Position numbers and translations under genes: made by a program. A stretch of DNA of 64,000 bases from Morinoia aosen (lineage: Eukaryota; Arthropoda; Malacostraca; Amphipoda; Talitridae), in the NCBI GenBank assembly GCA_030386875.1, contig CM059557.1:60280514-60344513 (forward strand), in the 5' to 3' direction. Position 1 is the first letter of the stretch, and each line of letters begins with the position of its first letter. Below, in pieces: positions 10,541 through 19,762 of the stretch. A model generated the notes under the pieces. That model did no database searches. It was not told where the DNA came from and was given only the letters and a program-made list of their open reading frames with translations.

Positions 10541-11033
10541 GTAATATTTTTTAGGTTTACGAATTTATACACAAAAAACATGTATGGTACATGTTTTTAA
10601 ATTCAATTTTGTATTAATTATTTCATTGCGATGTCTTTACCCTTCACTACTGCTTGGAGATGGATTCCGCATAATGGAATTAGGGGTTCGGTAATTTGAA
10701 ATGGTGTCAACGACGATTCTTCACTGTTTAGTTGTTAAACTCAGCAAGAGAACCGGGGTGTTTTGGTGAGAGCTGGTTCTTCAGTGTTCCATTAAAGATT
10801 TTCCATTGAACTGAGTTTAGGCGATTGGCTTGGACCCTGGAGAGCATCAATTATGTGATTATCTAACCCTTCGTATGCTAGATTTGCCGTGCGTACTGAG
10901 TCATTGTCCAGTTCGAACACCTACTCGCGATTTTGGAATAAACGCTTTGTTCTCGGGATGAGATTATTCCCCAAAATGTGGCGATGCAGGGGGGTACCAT
11001 CCATTTTTCATTCGCTGATGTGGTGTGGATTAC
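10541..11033. other. No gene seen
   Basis: Unremarkable AT-rich sequence between a dispersed repeat and the minisatellite. No motif or repeat end was recognised. Confidence 0.45.
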
Positions 11034-11438
11034 TGCTGTGCCAGGGGAAGTGGAGTGCCCAGTGCTGTGCGAGGTGAAGTGGAGTGCCCCAGTTCTGTGC
11101 CTGGGGAAGTGGAGTGCCCCAGTGCTGTGCCAGGGGAAGTGGAGTGCCCCAGTGCTGTGCAGGGGAAGTGGAGTGCCCCAGTGCTGTGCCAGGGGAAGTG
11201 GAGTGCCCCAGTGCTATGCGAGGTGAAGTGGAGTGCCCCAGTGCTGTGCCAGGGGAAGTGGAGTGCCCCAGTGCTGTGCCAGGGGAAGTGGAGTGCCCCA
11301 GTGCTGTGCGAGGTGAAGTGGAATGCCCCCAGTGCTATACGAGGTGAAGTGTAGTGCCCCAGTGCTGTGAGGTGAAGTGTAGTGCCCCAGTGCTGTGCGA
11401 GGTAAAGTGGAGTGCCCCACTGCAGTGCGAGGTGAAGC
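11034..11438 (+). repeat. 30-bp minisatellite, about 13.5 units
   Basis: The unit contains GTGGAGTGCCCCAGTGCTGT. Two unit types alternate irregularly: one with CAGGGGAAG and one with GAGGTGAAG. Units at both edges are more divergent. The GC-rich array contrasts with its AT-rich surroundings. The period is divisible by 3, so several overlapping frames stay open; there is no sign that any is used. Confidence 0.95.
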
Positions 11439-12026
11439 AACTGTAAATGTCAGCACCTCCCAGCTCCACAGTTGGTATGGTATTTTTAGGTTCTAAAGCT
11501 GATCCCTCCGTCTTTCAAACATGACTCTCGACATCATAACCGAAAACAATTTTGGTTTCATTGAACTGAAGGACAGTTTGCTAAATCTAACATCCATTGT
11601 CTAAATGATTTTGTGCAAATAGTGAACAACTTGATGTACGCTTTCTCGTTAAACGAAAGGCATTTTAAGGGCTATAATCTATGAGGTCATTCCTATGTTG
11701 TTCTCTAATGATGGTTCTAATACTTATTTATGTACTGTAAGCTTCATTATTAATTTCGAAATCTTTCTGAGAAATCATCAGCTTATTTTTGAACCTTTCT
11801 CACTATATGTTTCGACGCCGGCGAACACTGATTTGCCGTGGTGCGTTTGACCACGGTAATTTGCCGAGGTAGTTTTGCCACATTCCTTAAAAACACTGGT
11901 CAACAAATTTGACACATTCTACGGTGTGTGATTTATATTTTAAATTTGCTACTTCAGTAATCGTAATGACGTGCAGATTTCAAATCTGTGCTCAGATATG
12001 TGATGTTCGCGAGTTATATTCTTATA
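11439..12026. other. No gene seen
   Basis: AT-rich sequence between the minisatellite and the Tigger element. No coding signal or element end was recognised. Confidence 0.45.
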
Positions 12027-12838
12027 CAGTGGTACCTCGGTTCTCGACCGCCTCTATACTCGACCAAATCGGTTCTCGACCAAAAATTAGAGTAGAAAAT
12101 GCTTCGGATCTCGAACAGATTTTCGGTACTCGACTAGCCGAGTCGACCCGAACGCGCTCCTCGGCCAGCGGGTAAGCGTCAGTTCGATTCTGACCGTGAG
12201 CGGAGTAAGACGTACGCAGTTTGTTCGAGTACTGTATTTCTTTCTAGATTTAAACTTTTTCGTGTTGCTCTAGCCCTTAATTATGGGTCCAAAGAAAGAC
12301 AGTGATAAGGGGAAGACAAAGAGGAAAATAGTGAGGACCACATAGAACTGAAGAAGGAAATTATTGCAAAATATGAAAGTGGTGTACGAGTGTCCGACCT
12401 CGCGTCGCAGTACGAAATGGCGAAATCAACCATTTCCACTATCTTGAAGCATAAGGAAGTGTTAAAGAAAGCTTATGTTGCAATGGGAGTGACAGGAATT
12501 AGTGCGCAAAGGCCTCAAATAATGGAAGAAATGGAGAAGTTGCTTCTTTTCTTCATTAAGGAAAAGATGTTGGCAGGGGACAGCATTAGTGAAGCTCTCA
12601 TCTGCGAAAAAGTCTTCAAATTTACGAATCGTTATCATGTACTGCTTGTGCACATTTACGTCTTCATTGTTGTTTAGATACACGTTCTTTTAATATTTTA
12701 TGTATTTTTCTTAAGGGTAAGAACGGATTACATTACTTTCCATTATTTCTCATGGGGAAATAGGTTTCGGCTCTCGAACAAATCGGTTCTCGACCACCAC
12801 CTCAGAACGGATTATGGTCGAGTACCGAGGTACCACTG
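12027..12838 (+). mobile_element. Non-autonomous Tigger/pogo-type transposon
   Basis: Terminal inverted repeats start CAGTGGTACCTCGGTTCTCG and end CCGAGGTACCACTG, with further subterminal copies of CGGTTCTCGACCA. The left neighbour is TA, while the right one is TG, so the usual TA duplication looks mutated on one side. The 812-bp element keeps only the N-terminal coding part of the transposase; the catalytic DDE region has been lost by internal deletion, so it depends on a full-length relative. Confidence 0.85.
12283..12677 (+). pseudogene. Tigger transposase N-terminal fragment (CENP-B-like DNA binding)
   Basis: The ATG at 12283 opens MGPKKDSDKGKTKRK, but one frameshift lies before the main frame, which reads LKKEIIAKYESGVRVSDLAS then STISTILKHKE, a psq-type helix-turn-helix. 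A second block, EEMEKLLLFFIKEKM, matches the start of the Tc5/CENP-B DNA-binding domain. The frame then drifts into unrelated sequence and stops at 12677. In intact family members this region binds the terminal repeats. Confidence 0.8.
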
Positions 12839-13539
12839 TGTATGTAAACTATGTTTATTACGAGTCTAAAACTAATGAATACGTTTATGTACAATGTTTG
12901 AAACTGGGGCCTTATATTTTTCTGGATAATTTTGCTGGACCGCTTCAAACACTAGAGTTGCGGTAAGTTATTTACAGCTATAAATCGTAAAATACTCATT
13001 TCCGATGGAGAGCGCAGAGAAGAAAACTTGTTTATTTCGATCTAATTGCCTATGTATAGGCAACGAAAAGTGGAAAATCGATTACTGATCAACGCTACTC
13101 ATTTACCCTTACGTCTAGTACAATGAACATATTTGAGTATGGCTACTTGTGGGCCCGAATAAGTTCGGCGACTTTTAGGGCATCCTATCATCAAAGGTAT
13201 TTTTAAAGTCTACAATTATGTTTAACCTAATTTACATAACCTAGGGACACACAAGACTGACCGTGTTTTGATGCTTAATTTTTACAAAAATTAGTTAGTA
13301 TGAGCTATATGGGAACAGTATATCCAAGAATTGTTTAGTGTTAGTGTTTAACAATTATTTATTCAAACAATAGCTAGTGGAAAAGTACAACGCAATGTCA
13401 TCCAGCATAGCTAGCATTCAACATGCGTGTTTTTATTCTTTAACAAATTGTATCGAGTTCACCACAACAATTGCGTTGTCCCATTTCTGTGACAAATTAT
13501 TGTCGCGAGTGCAACCTTCAGGTATTATTTGGGTCAATA
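12839..13539. other. No gene seen
   Basis: AT-rich sequence with no recognisable element or codon signal. Confidence 0.45.
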
Positions 13540-14075
13540 TTGAATATAATGTTATCAACAACTTTCATTATTTCATTACGAAATGTAGGGAATTGGAGAT
13601 ATTTTATGACGATTTACACGAATGACATTGTGCTTGCAAATGCTTGGTATTTGAGATATAGCATAAATAACGTTCAAGAAAGAATAGCATTAGCGGCAGT
13701 TTCGATATGGCTCTTCCGGCGCTTTGCGGACGCGGACCACGGCAAGTTTTTTGGCGGCAGTCATCGGCCTCGGTGAGGTTAAGTTAAATTGAGTTATTTT
13801 AGGTTATTTTAGCTTAGTTTATTTAAGTAACCTAACTTTAACTAACCTAGCCTCACCTTTTGTTACTTCAAAACCGTATTTCTGCTTATTTACGTGTCCG
13901 TTTTTTCAATTTTATAAACGACGTTCCTATAACTTCAAAGTTAAATATCTCGAAAACTAAGCATTTGCGAGAACAATGTCATTTGTGTAAAACATCTCCA
14001 ATTGTACCATATTACCAATATGTGACAACAAAATTATTGAAATCGTTGACAACATTAAATTCATTATAGACCATT
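13540..14075. repeat. Foldback element with arms of about 250 bp
   Basis: The sequence 13540-13790 matches the reverse complement of 13850-14075 imperfectly. Shared blocks include ATTGGAGATRTTTTA, ACGAATGACATTGTGCTTGC and GCAAATGCTTRGTWTTYGAGA. The centre is a shorter palindrome, TGAGGTTAAGTT ... AACTAACCTAGCCTCA (about 13775-13858). Transcribed, it would form a long imperfect hairpin. It resembles a long MITE or foldback transposon, but no target duplication was found. Confidence 0.75.
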
Positions 14076-14689
14076 GTTTGAGATTCACTGTCTCCATCGT
14101 TATTTTTTGTGGTGAGTCACAAATGCTGTGCATTTTTGATTATTCTCTATTTGTGTGATTTTGTATGGTGGCCTTTCAGCGTGAATTTGCGTCCAGTGTC
14201 ATACTGAATTTTGCTGTAATACAACTCATGAGTTCAGTCGTAAATTCAAATAAATTCTATGAAAATTATCTCATCTGATGTTGTCATTTTCTGGTCTTAA
14301 TTGAATGCACGATGGTAAAAAACGTAGAGCACTTCTTTTTTCTATTTTGCTCTGTCTTTTCTTTCCTTTTCGTGTGCACCCTTTCATCTCTGTATTTTCC
14401 GTATCCACTCTAATTAAAATATGAGGTTTAGATCTCTCACAACGAAAACGATTTCGTCTCGTAACATACAAATTAATTTGAATCAGTAAAAAACAAGCAC
14501 AATCTTCGTTTGTGTGAAAAATAGCTATGATATGACATTGACGGAATATTGCTATTTTTTGCGGTTCAAAAGAATGTTCCACAGTTGTAGTCTGGAGCTC
14601 AACAGTTATGTATTGTTTTTTGACAGTGACAAGTCTCTCATTAAATCATTCAATCTCGTTTGATTTATGAACTCGAATCTATTTTACTC

Positions 14690-15030
14690 AGACTCATTCC
14701 CATACGTATATTGCATCATTGTTGTCTTCCACTTCAGGCGGTGAATCATCTTCTGTAATGTCACTAGTTAATAGAGGAACTGGAATTTGTATTTCCACAT
14801 AAATGACAGGTTTTATATCTGATTCACAATCTTTGACTTGTTTATGTTTGAGAATCTCCTAATATTTTCCATGCAAAGCAGTAAAAATCAGGAATTTGAT
14901 TTACTGGCTCGCGCCACATTATAGATACAAGAAAGGCATGCCTTTCCGTTTGCCATTTAACCACTGTACGAGCGGAAATTTCACTGTTCCCTTTACCAAT
15001 TTTACTGGTGCCGAACTGTGTTATCATCAT
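14690..15030 (-). pseudogene. Decayed coding fragment with a REPxxxxPDFYCF motif
   Basis: Minus-strand frames read TERHAFLVSIMWREPVNQIP, DFYCFAW, then after a frame change KPVIYVEIQIPVPLLTSD and a run of acidic residues (TEDDSPPEVEDNND). This resembles, from memory, a repetitive arthropod protein family with an MVWREP...DCYFC signature and a downstream PVPHxxxxPVP stretch; members are usually left unnamed. The function is unknown, and the match rests on motif spacing only. Confidence 0.35.
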
Positions 15031-15377
15031 TTGTATCGTAAAGGGAGCAGTCTATAGACAAGGATATTTGATAAGGATTACTTGTCCATAACAAGTATTC
15101 CAGCCCACCCACACCTTCCCGTGGTGGTACCGTTAATATACCCACTAGGAGTTGCAACTCATTACATATCGTTTATGTAAATTGGCAACATAGTGATCAT
15201 AAGCTAATTTATACGAGTGTTGTCCGTGGGTAGAACCAACGTGGGGGGCGCCCACTAACATCTGGGTCTTTTATCTTTAGTTTTGTATGTTTATCTTGAA
15301 CCTGTGTTTTGAGCATTGAATAAAACTCGCATATCGCGAGTAAAAAGGAAACATACACCCCTGGTCCCGGTGGCCTT

Positions 15378-17813
15378 GTGCCCCGAGGACCAGGCGATAT
15401 GAGGAGGGGCGGTGGAGGCCCGCGGCCTAACCGGGGACGCACCGGGAAGGACCAGAAGCAGCGAGCGAAGGAGCCAACAAAAGTGACGACCCAGCCAAAT
15501 GAAGTAAAATCTATCAGGACACCAATCGCCGCAATGACAGGCGAGCCAGCAAGTGTCTGTACAACTACGTGTGGATCTTCACTGATGGCAACGAACCATA
15601 CAGCTCATAATGGAGAGCACCAAAAAAATATCACCGACCGCATCACCAACATAGAGAGGAACCTTAACCAGTTGGTTAGATCGATGAGCAGGGTGTTACC
15701 GGATCGTGACATCTCGAAACTGAATACCGAAGACAGTAACTCTGACATACCCCCAACCTGCATCGAGGAAAGAATTAAAAACCTGGAAAACACCGTCGAG
15801 GAAGTAACCCAAGCTCTATCAGCCCATTTGTCACCTCCGGAGGAACAAGGGAAGGTGACCCAGAGTGCGAGACATAGGAAGAAGAACAAATTTGTCCCTC
15901 TCAATGTTACCGAACAGCCACCACAGCGGAGCTTCACACGCTTCTTTACCATGAAGTTTACACCCGAAACAAAACGTAAGATAGACCCCTACCTGGTGAA
16001 AAACGTAATTCGCTCAGCCACCGGATCTCCGCCCAAATCCATCACCACCAGTGGAAGGGAGAGCTTCACACTCGAGGCCAGAGACAACAGGCAAGGCCAG
16101 GCACTGTTGACCATCACTAATATAAACGGAGTGCCATGTGAAGTCTTCGCCCACCCAAAACTCAATAAATCCAAGGGACTCATTTATATCAACGAATACA
16201 ACATGGAGAACTTCAGCGAATTCGAAACTGGGCTCAAAGAAAACTATAACATCAGCGAAGTAATTGACGCCACCTTCATCAAGACAAGATACGAACAAAC
16301 AAGCGCGATAATTCTAGAATTCAAATCAGAGTCTCCCCCCGATTTCATATACATTCCCGGCGAACGATCAGACACCCGAGTATACCCATATATCGACAAA
16401 CCAATGCACTGCGCCAACTGCCAGATGTACGGACATACCAAAAAGCGTTGCAGCCGAGCCACAACCTGTGGAAGGTGCGGGGCAGTGGGGCACGGCAGCA
16501 GTCAGTGCCTTGCCTCTGAAGCCGAATGCATCCACTGTCACGGCCCTCACCAAGTTAAAGACAAAACCTGCCCAAAGCAAATCGAAGAGGAACAAGTACT
16601 TACAATCCAGAACAACCACAAGGTCGGGAAGCGCCGTGCTAGACAGATGCTGAACAGCCCAACTGAGTCAAATGAAAAACACGCCCCTCCCTACGCCACT
16701 CACTTCAAATGTACTTTGGACTCTAATGAAAAGCGCAAAATTTCACCCTGGGTGCTCGAGCGAAGCCTTCAACTTGAGTTGGGTGAAAAGCCAAAGAGAA
16801 TTACATCACAGGATAAAGACTCATATATCATTGAAATTGCCACCAAAGAACAAAGTACCCTAATCCGTAATGTAAAAACCTTAAACAACATCCCTGTCTC
16901 CATAGCTGAACACCCTTACTTCAACTCAGTGAAAGGCCTCATATATCTATATGAGTACGACCTCTCCAATTTCGAGTGCTTCCGGGACGGACTCATGGAA
17001 GACTACGGACTGAGTGATGCAGTGAGAGCTACCTGGATCAAACCGAAAAACCCTGTCTCCCAAGCAATCTTACTTACATTCAGGCAAAACCTCCCTAACT
17101 ACATAACCATACCCGGAGAACAATCACTAACCAAGGTATTTCCATACGTGCCGCGCCCCATGTTCTGCAAGAAATGTCTGGAGTATAACCACACCCAGAA
17201 ACGATGCACCAGGCCTTAAACGATATGCGCGAGATGCAACAATGTAAACCAAGATTCCGGCGAATGCACGAGCATCAAGATAGAATGCCACAACTGCGGC
17301 AAAGACCACTTCGCAGGCTCCTATAAATGCATTGAATTCAAGTACCAACAGGAAATCCTTGCAATCCAGCACAAATACAAACTGAGCAGAGTGCAAGCAA
17401 GACAAAAGCTGGAGAGTGAACAACACCAATATCACAGGAACTACGCTTCTGCCGTAACATCTACCGCTGCACAAACACCCAGCCAACAACCTCCAACACC
17501 GATTAAACAAGTGGGGACAGCTCCTCCAGCTCTTCCACTAGGGCCCTCTCAGCTCTCAGACGGTACGCAAAGGAAAAGAAAAAGCTCTGAAAGCAACGAA
17601 AAACCATCAGGAAAGAAGCAGGTAGCGGAAGCAGTCTACGCTGATCCAAGCACAGGAGAAATATTTTCTACCCCAGTACAAATTACACCAGATTACGACT
17701 CGGCAATGAGCGACAGCGAAATTACAAGTGAGAACAACCCGACCGTTAGAAGCGAAACCAGAAGAATTTATAACCAGTACCAAAAAGAAGTCAAAGGAAA
17801 CCAAAATGAATAA
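15378..17813 (+). CDS. LINE ORF1: duplicated RNA-binding module with zinc knuckles
   Basis: 812 codons including one in-frame TAA (codon 614, 17217-17219; AAA or a similar codon would be expected). After a basic, Thr-rich N-terminus and a short coiled-coil-like stretch (about residues 75-150), module 1 (about 191-398) has a fold-like region starting MKFTPETKRKIDPYL, then knuckles CANCQMYGHTKKRC, CGRCGAVGHGSSQC and CIHCHGPHQVKDKTC. Module 2 (about 443-650) repeats the whole order: CTLDSNEKRKISPWVL, GLIYLYEYDLSNFE, IPGEQSLTKVFPYV, CKKCLEYNHTQKRC, then after the stop CARCNNVNQDSGEC (His replaced by Gln) and CHNCGKDHFAGSYKC. ORF1 proteins bind element RNA and act as chaperones. The start at 15378 is the first ATG of the open frame and is plausible, not proven. 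Confidence 0.85.
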
Positions 17814-18332
17814 CGGAATCTGCATCCTACAGTGGAACTGCCAGGGTGTTCGAGCCAAAAAGAGCGAACTTTTAGAACTAATTAACTTGCATAACCCATA
17901 TATTGTTGCTCTCCAAGAAACTAAACTCTGGCACAACTCAAATTTTTCCATACCCCATTACAATCTACTAACCAAACATGGCCACTTTAACGTCACGCCT
18001 CATGGAGGAGTCGGACTGCTTATTCATGAGTCAATTCCATTCCAAGAAGTCACCATAACTTCTGCCATCCAGGTCATCGCAGCCACTGCCCACATCACTC
18101 GACGGATAACATTTGCGTCGCTGTACACCTCAAGAAGCCACCCCATAACCCAGGAAATAATGAACGAACTAATAAATCAACTACCTCCGCCAATCATTTT
18201 GATGGGGGACTTCAACAGCTATAGTACAACTTGGGGTTGTGAAACGACAGATGCCCGTGGCCGGATAATAGAAGAATTTATAGACCAACATAACCTAACT
18301 CTCCTCAACACAGGAGCACACACACGAGTTTC
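17806..18332 (+). CDS. LINE ORF2, 5' part: AP-type endonuclease, N-terminal portion
   Basis: The ATG at 17806 overlaps the ORF1 stop (17811-17813), suggesting coupled or reinitiated translation. It reads ILQWNCQGVRAKKSELLELI, VALQETKLW (catalytic Glu), GGVGLLIHE and ILMGDFNSYSTTWG (catalytic Asp-Asn). The endonuclease nicks target DNA to prime reverse transcription. The frame is cut after codon 175 (LLNTGAHTRVS) by Harbinger H2 and resumes at 19763. Confidence 0.9.
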
Positions 18333-18548
18333 TAAAGGTGCGGTTCCACCAAAACCGTGTGCTGCACAATTTGTTGCGCACTTTTTGTGCAGAACTTCGT
18401 CAGCGCGCGCACAAAAAGAACACCCCAGGTCCACCGGATAATGTGCGCAGCTTTTCGTACGCGAACAGTGCAACACGTGCTGACCTGTGCGCGTACAAAA
18501 AGTTAGGCACAGACCGCACAGTTTGCCTTCAGTGATCTAGTTAGTAAA

Positions 18549-18611
18549 ATGGACGGACAAGAAGAGGTTGTGCTGTGTGCTGCAGCCAGTGTTGTAATAT
18601 GCAGTTTGCTA
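18549..18611 (+). pseudogene. H2 transposase first exon start
   Basis: An ATG reads MDGQEEVVLCAAASVVICSL before being cut by a MITE. Harbinger transposases often begin with a short acidic then hydrophobic segment of this kind, and the position just inside the left terminus fits. It is only about 20 codons, so the assignment leans on context. Confidence 0.5.
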
Positions 18612-18760
18612 GGGCTCGGATAACACCTCGGGTATTTAAGTTAAACGCACGAGGTGTTATAGAAAATATAGATTAGTACAGTCAAATTTTTCATTTTAAA
18701 TTTTTGGTACGAAGAATTTTTAGTGGCATCTATCGTTTTACTGCATAACTATCCGAGCCC
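18612..18760 (+). mobile_element. Short TA-flanked MITE inside H2
   Basis: Perfect terminal inverted repeats GGGCTCGGATA and TATCCGAGCCC are flanked by TA (18610-18611 and 18761-18762). The element is about 149 bp without coding sequence. A TA duplication suggests a Tc1/mariner-type source. Confidence 0.8.
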
Positions 18761-18887
18761 TAGTTATTACAGTACAGGGTGTAATACTATCTTCAAGAAG
18801 CCTCACGAATGCTTGTATATATTAAGATACATATTGATATCGTGCATAATTTGAATAAACCATTTAAGTGTTCGCAATGTGACTATA

Positions 18888-19073
18888 CAGGGTGTTTCTT
18901 TCTGTGACCAAAATTTAACCATAGGTAGAAAATCGCAAAGTAAAACGATTTACATGAATGGCAAAAATCGTTAAAGTCCTGTATACTTGAGAGTTGAGCG
19001 ACTCGTGTCATGTGCCGCCAGTTGTCAATTTTTTACATATGGTCAAATTTTGGTCACGTAAAATATCACCCTG
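18888..19073 (+). mobile_element. CAGGGTG-type TA-flanked MITE inside H2
   Basis: Its inverted repeats begin CAGGGTG and end CACCCTG, flanked by TA (18886-18887, 19074-19075). Pairing extends imperfectly for about 40 bases and includes GTGACCAAAATTT. It is about 186 bp and non-coding, probably mobilised by a Tc1/mariner-type enzyme. Confidence 0.8.
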
Positions 19074-19149
19074 TAGTCAGCACGGAAAGGTGATCCTAAA
19101 TATTGATAAGTATTTTATAACTGTATAATTAAATTGCAAATAATACATG

Positions 19150-19510
19150 CACATTGTCTTACCTGCTGATTCATTTGCCATTCTGTATTGACAGTGACGT
19201 TGGGACAGTGTCTTCCTTGAATAAAAGAGATAATCAAATGCGAACCACTTTGGCTTATAAATGTCACCTACGCCAGAACCTGAACTTTTAGATTCAGCAA
19301 CTTTCTTGCGCTCTCTGCGGTACTGAGCAAGAATAATCTTCCATTTTCTCATTACCTCAGTTGAATCGCAACAAAATTCTTTGCCCAAATCCGTTGTTGC
19401 ATCATGCTTTATATTCTTGTTTTTATACTCGATGCAGAAGTGTCCCAGAGCACTGGACGCGCCTCAACTGCCTGAATAAACTTAATAACTTTATCGTTCG
19501 TCCACTCCAT
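19150..19510 (-). pseudogene. H2 MADF-protein gene, first exon
   Basis: A minus-strand ATG (19510-19508) reads MEWTNDKVIKFIQAVEARPV then LWDTS, the start of a MADF domain. After one frameshift near 19430 it continues TDLGKEFCCDSTEVMRKW, QYRRERKK, KSSGSGVG and YKPKWFAFDY, the rest of the MADF domain, and ends at an AG/GTAAGA donor near 19160. This is clearly a different Harbinger family from H1. Confidence 0.8.
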
Positions 19511-19762
19511 TGTTCGCGAACACACAGATGTTTCCCCTTTAGCAGCGGAAACACAACTGAGTGCGCGCACAAATTAATCCTGTTCGTCAGAGCGAGTACA
19601 CAAAGAAGTTGAGTACGCGCACACATGTTCGCAGATGTGCGCGCACTTTTCTCAAATGTTCGCGTACAAATTGTTGTCGTTCGCTTATACGGTTCCACCG
19701 GCGCATACATTTGTTCAGTACAGTGTGCGGCACAGTACAGCACACCGGTGGAACCGCACCTT

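Larger units (their letters stand above)
18336..19761 (+). mobile_element. Harbinger-type element (H2) inserted in the LINE ORF2
   Basis: The termini are perfect inverted repeats, AGGTGCGGTTCCACC and its complement, flanked by TAA on the left (18333-18335) and TTA on the right (19762-19764). A TTA target site is the better inference: removing the element with one TTA restores the ORF2 reading frame (VSYNSESAIDL), whereas a TA duplication would not. The element keeps the starts of both Harbinger genes near its ends, pointing inward, and lacks most of the transposase. Two MITEs lie inside it. Confidence 0.85.

Noticed and set aside
10978-11456. Overlapping open frames of 80-136 codons with Cys/Pro or His/Gly repeats
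   Set aside because: They arise from a 30-bp minisatellite that stays open in several frames on both strands; no start context or homologue is evident.
12462-12683. Minus-strand 73-codon frame in the Tigger element
   Set aside because: It is antisense to the readable transposase N-terminus.
15605-17951. Several minus-strand frames of 60-127 codons under the LINE ORF1
   Set aside because: They are shadow frames of a real plus-strand ORF with biased codon use; no motifs.
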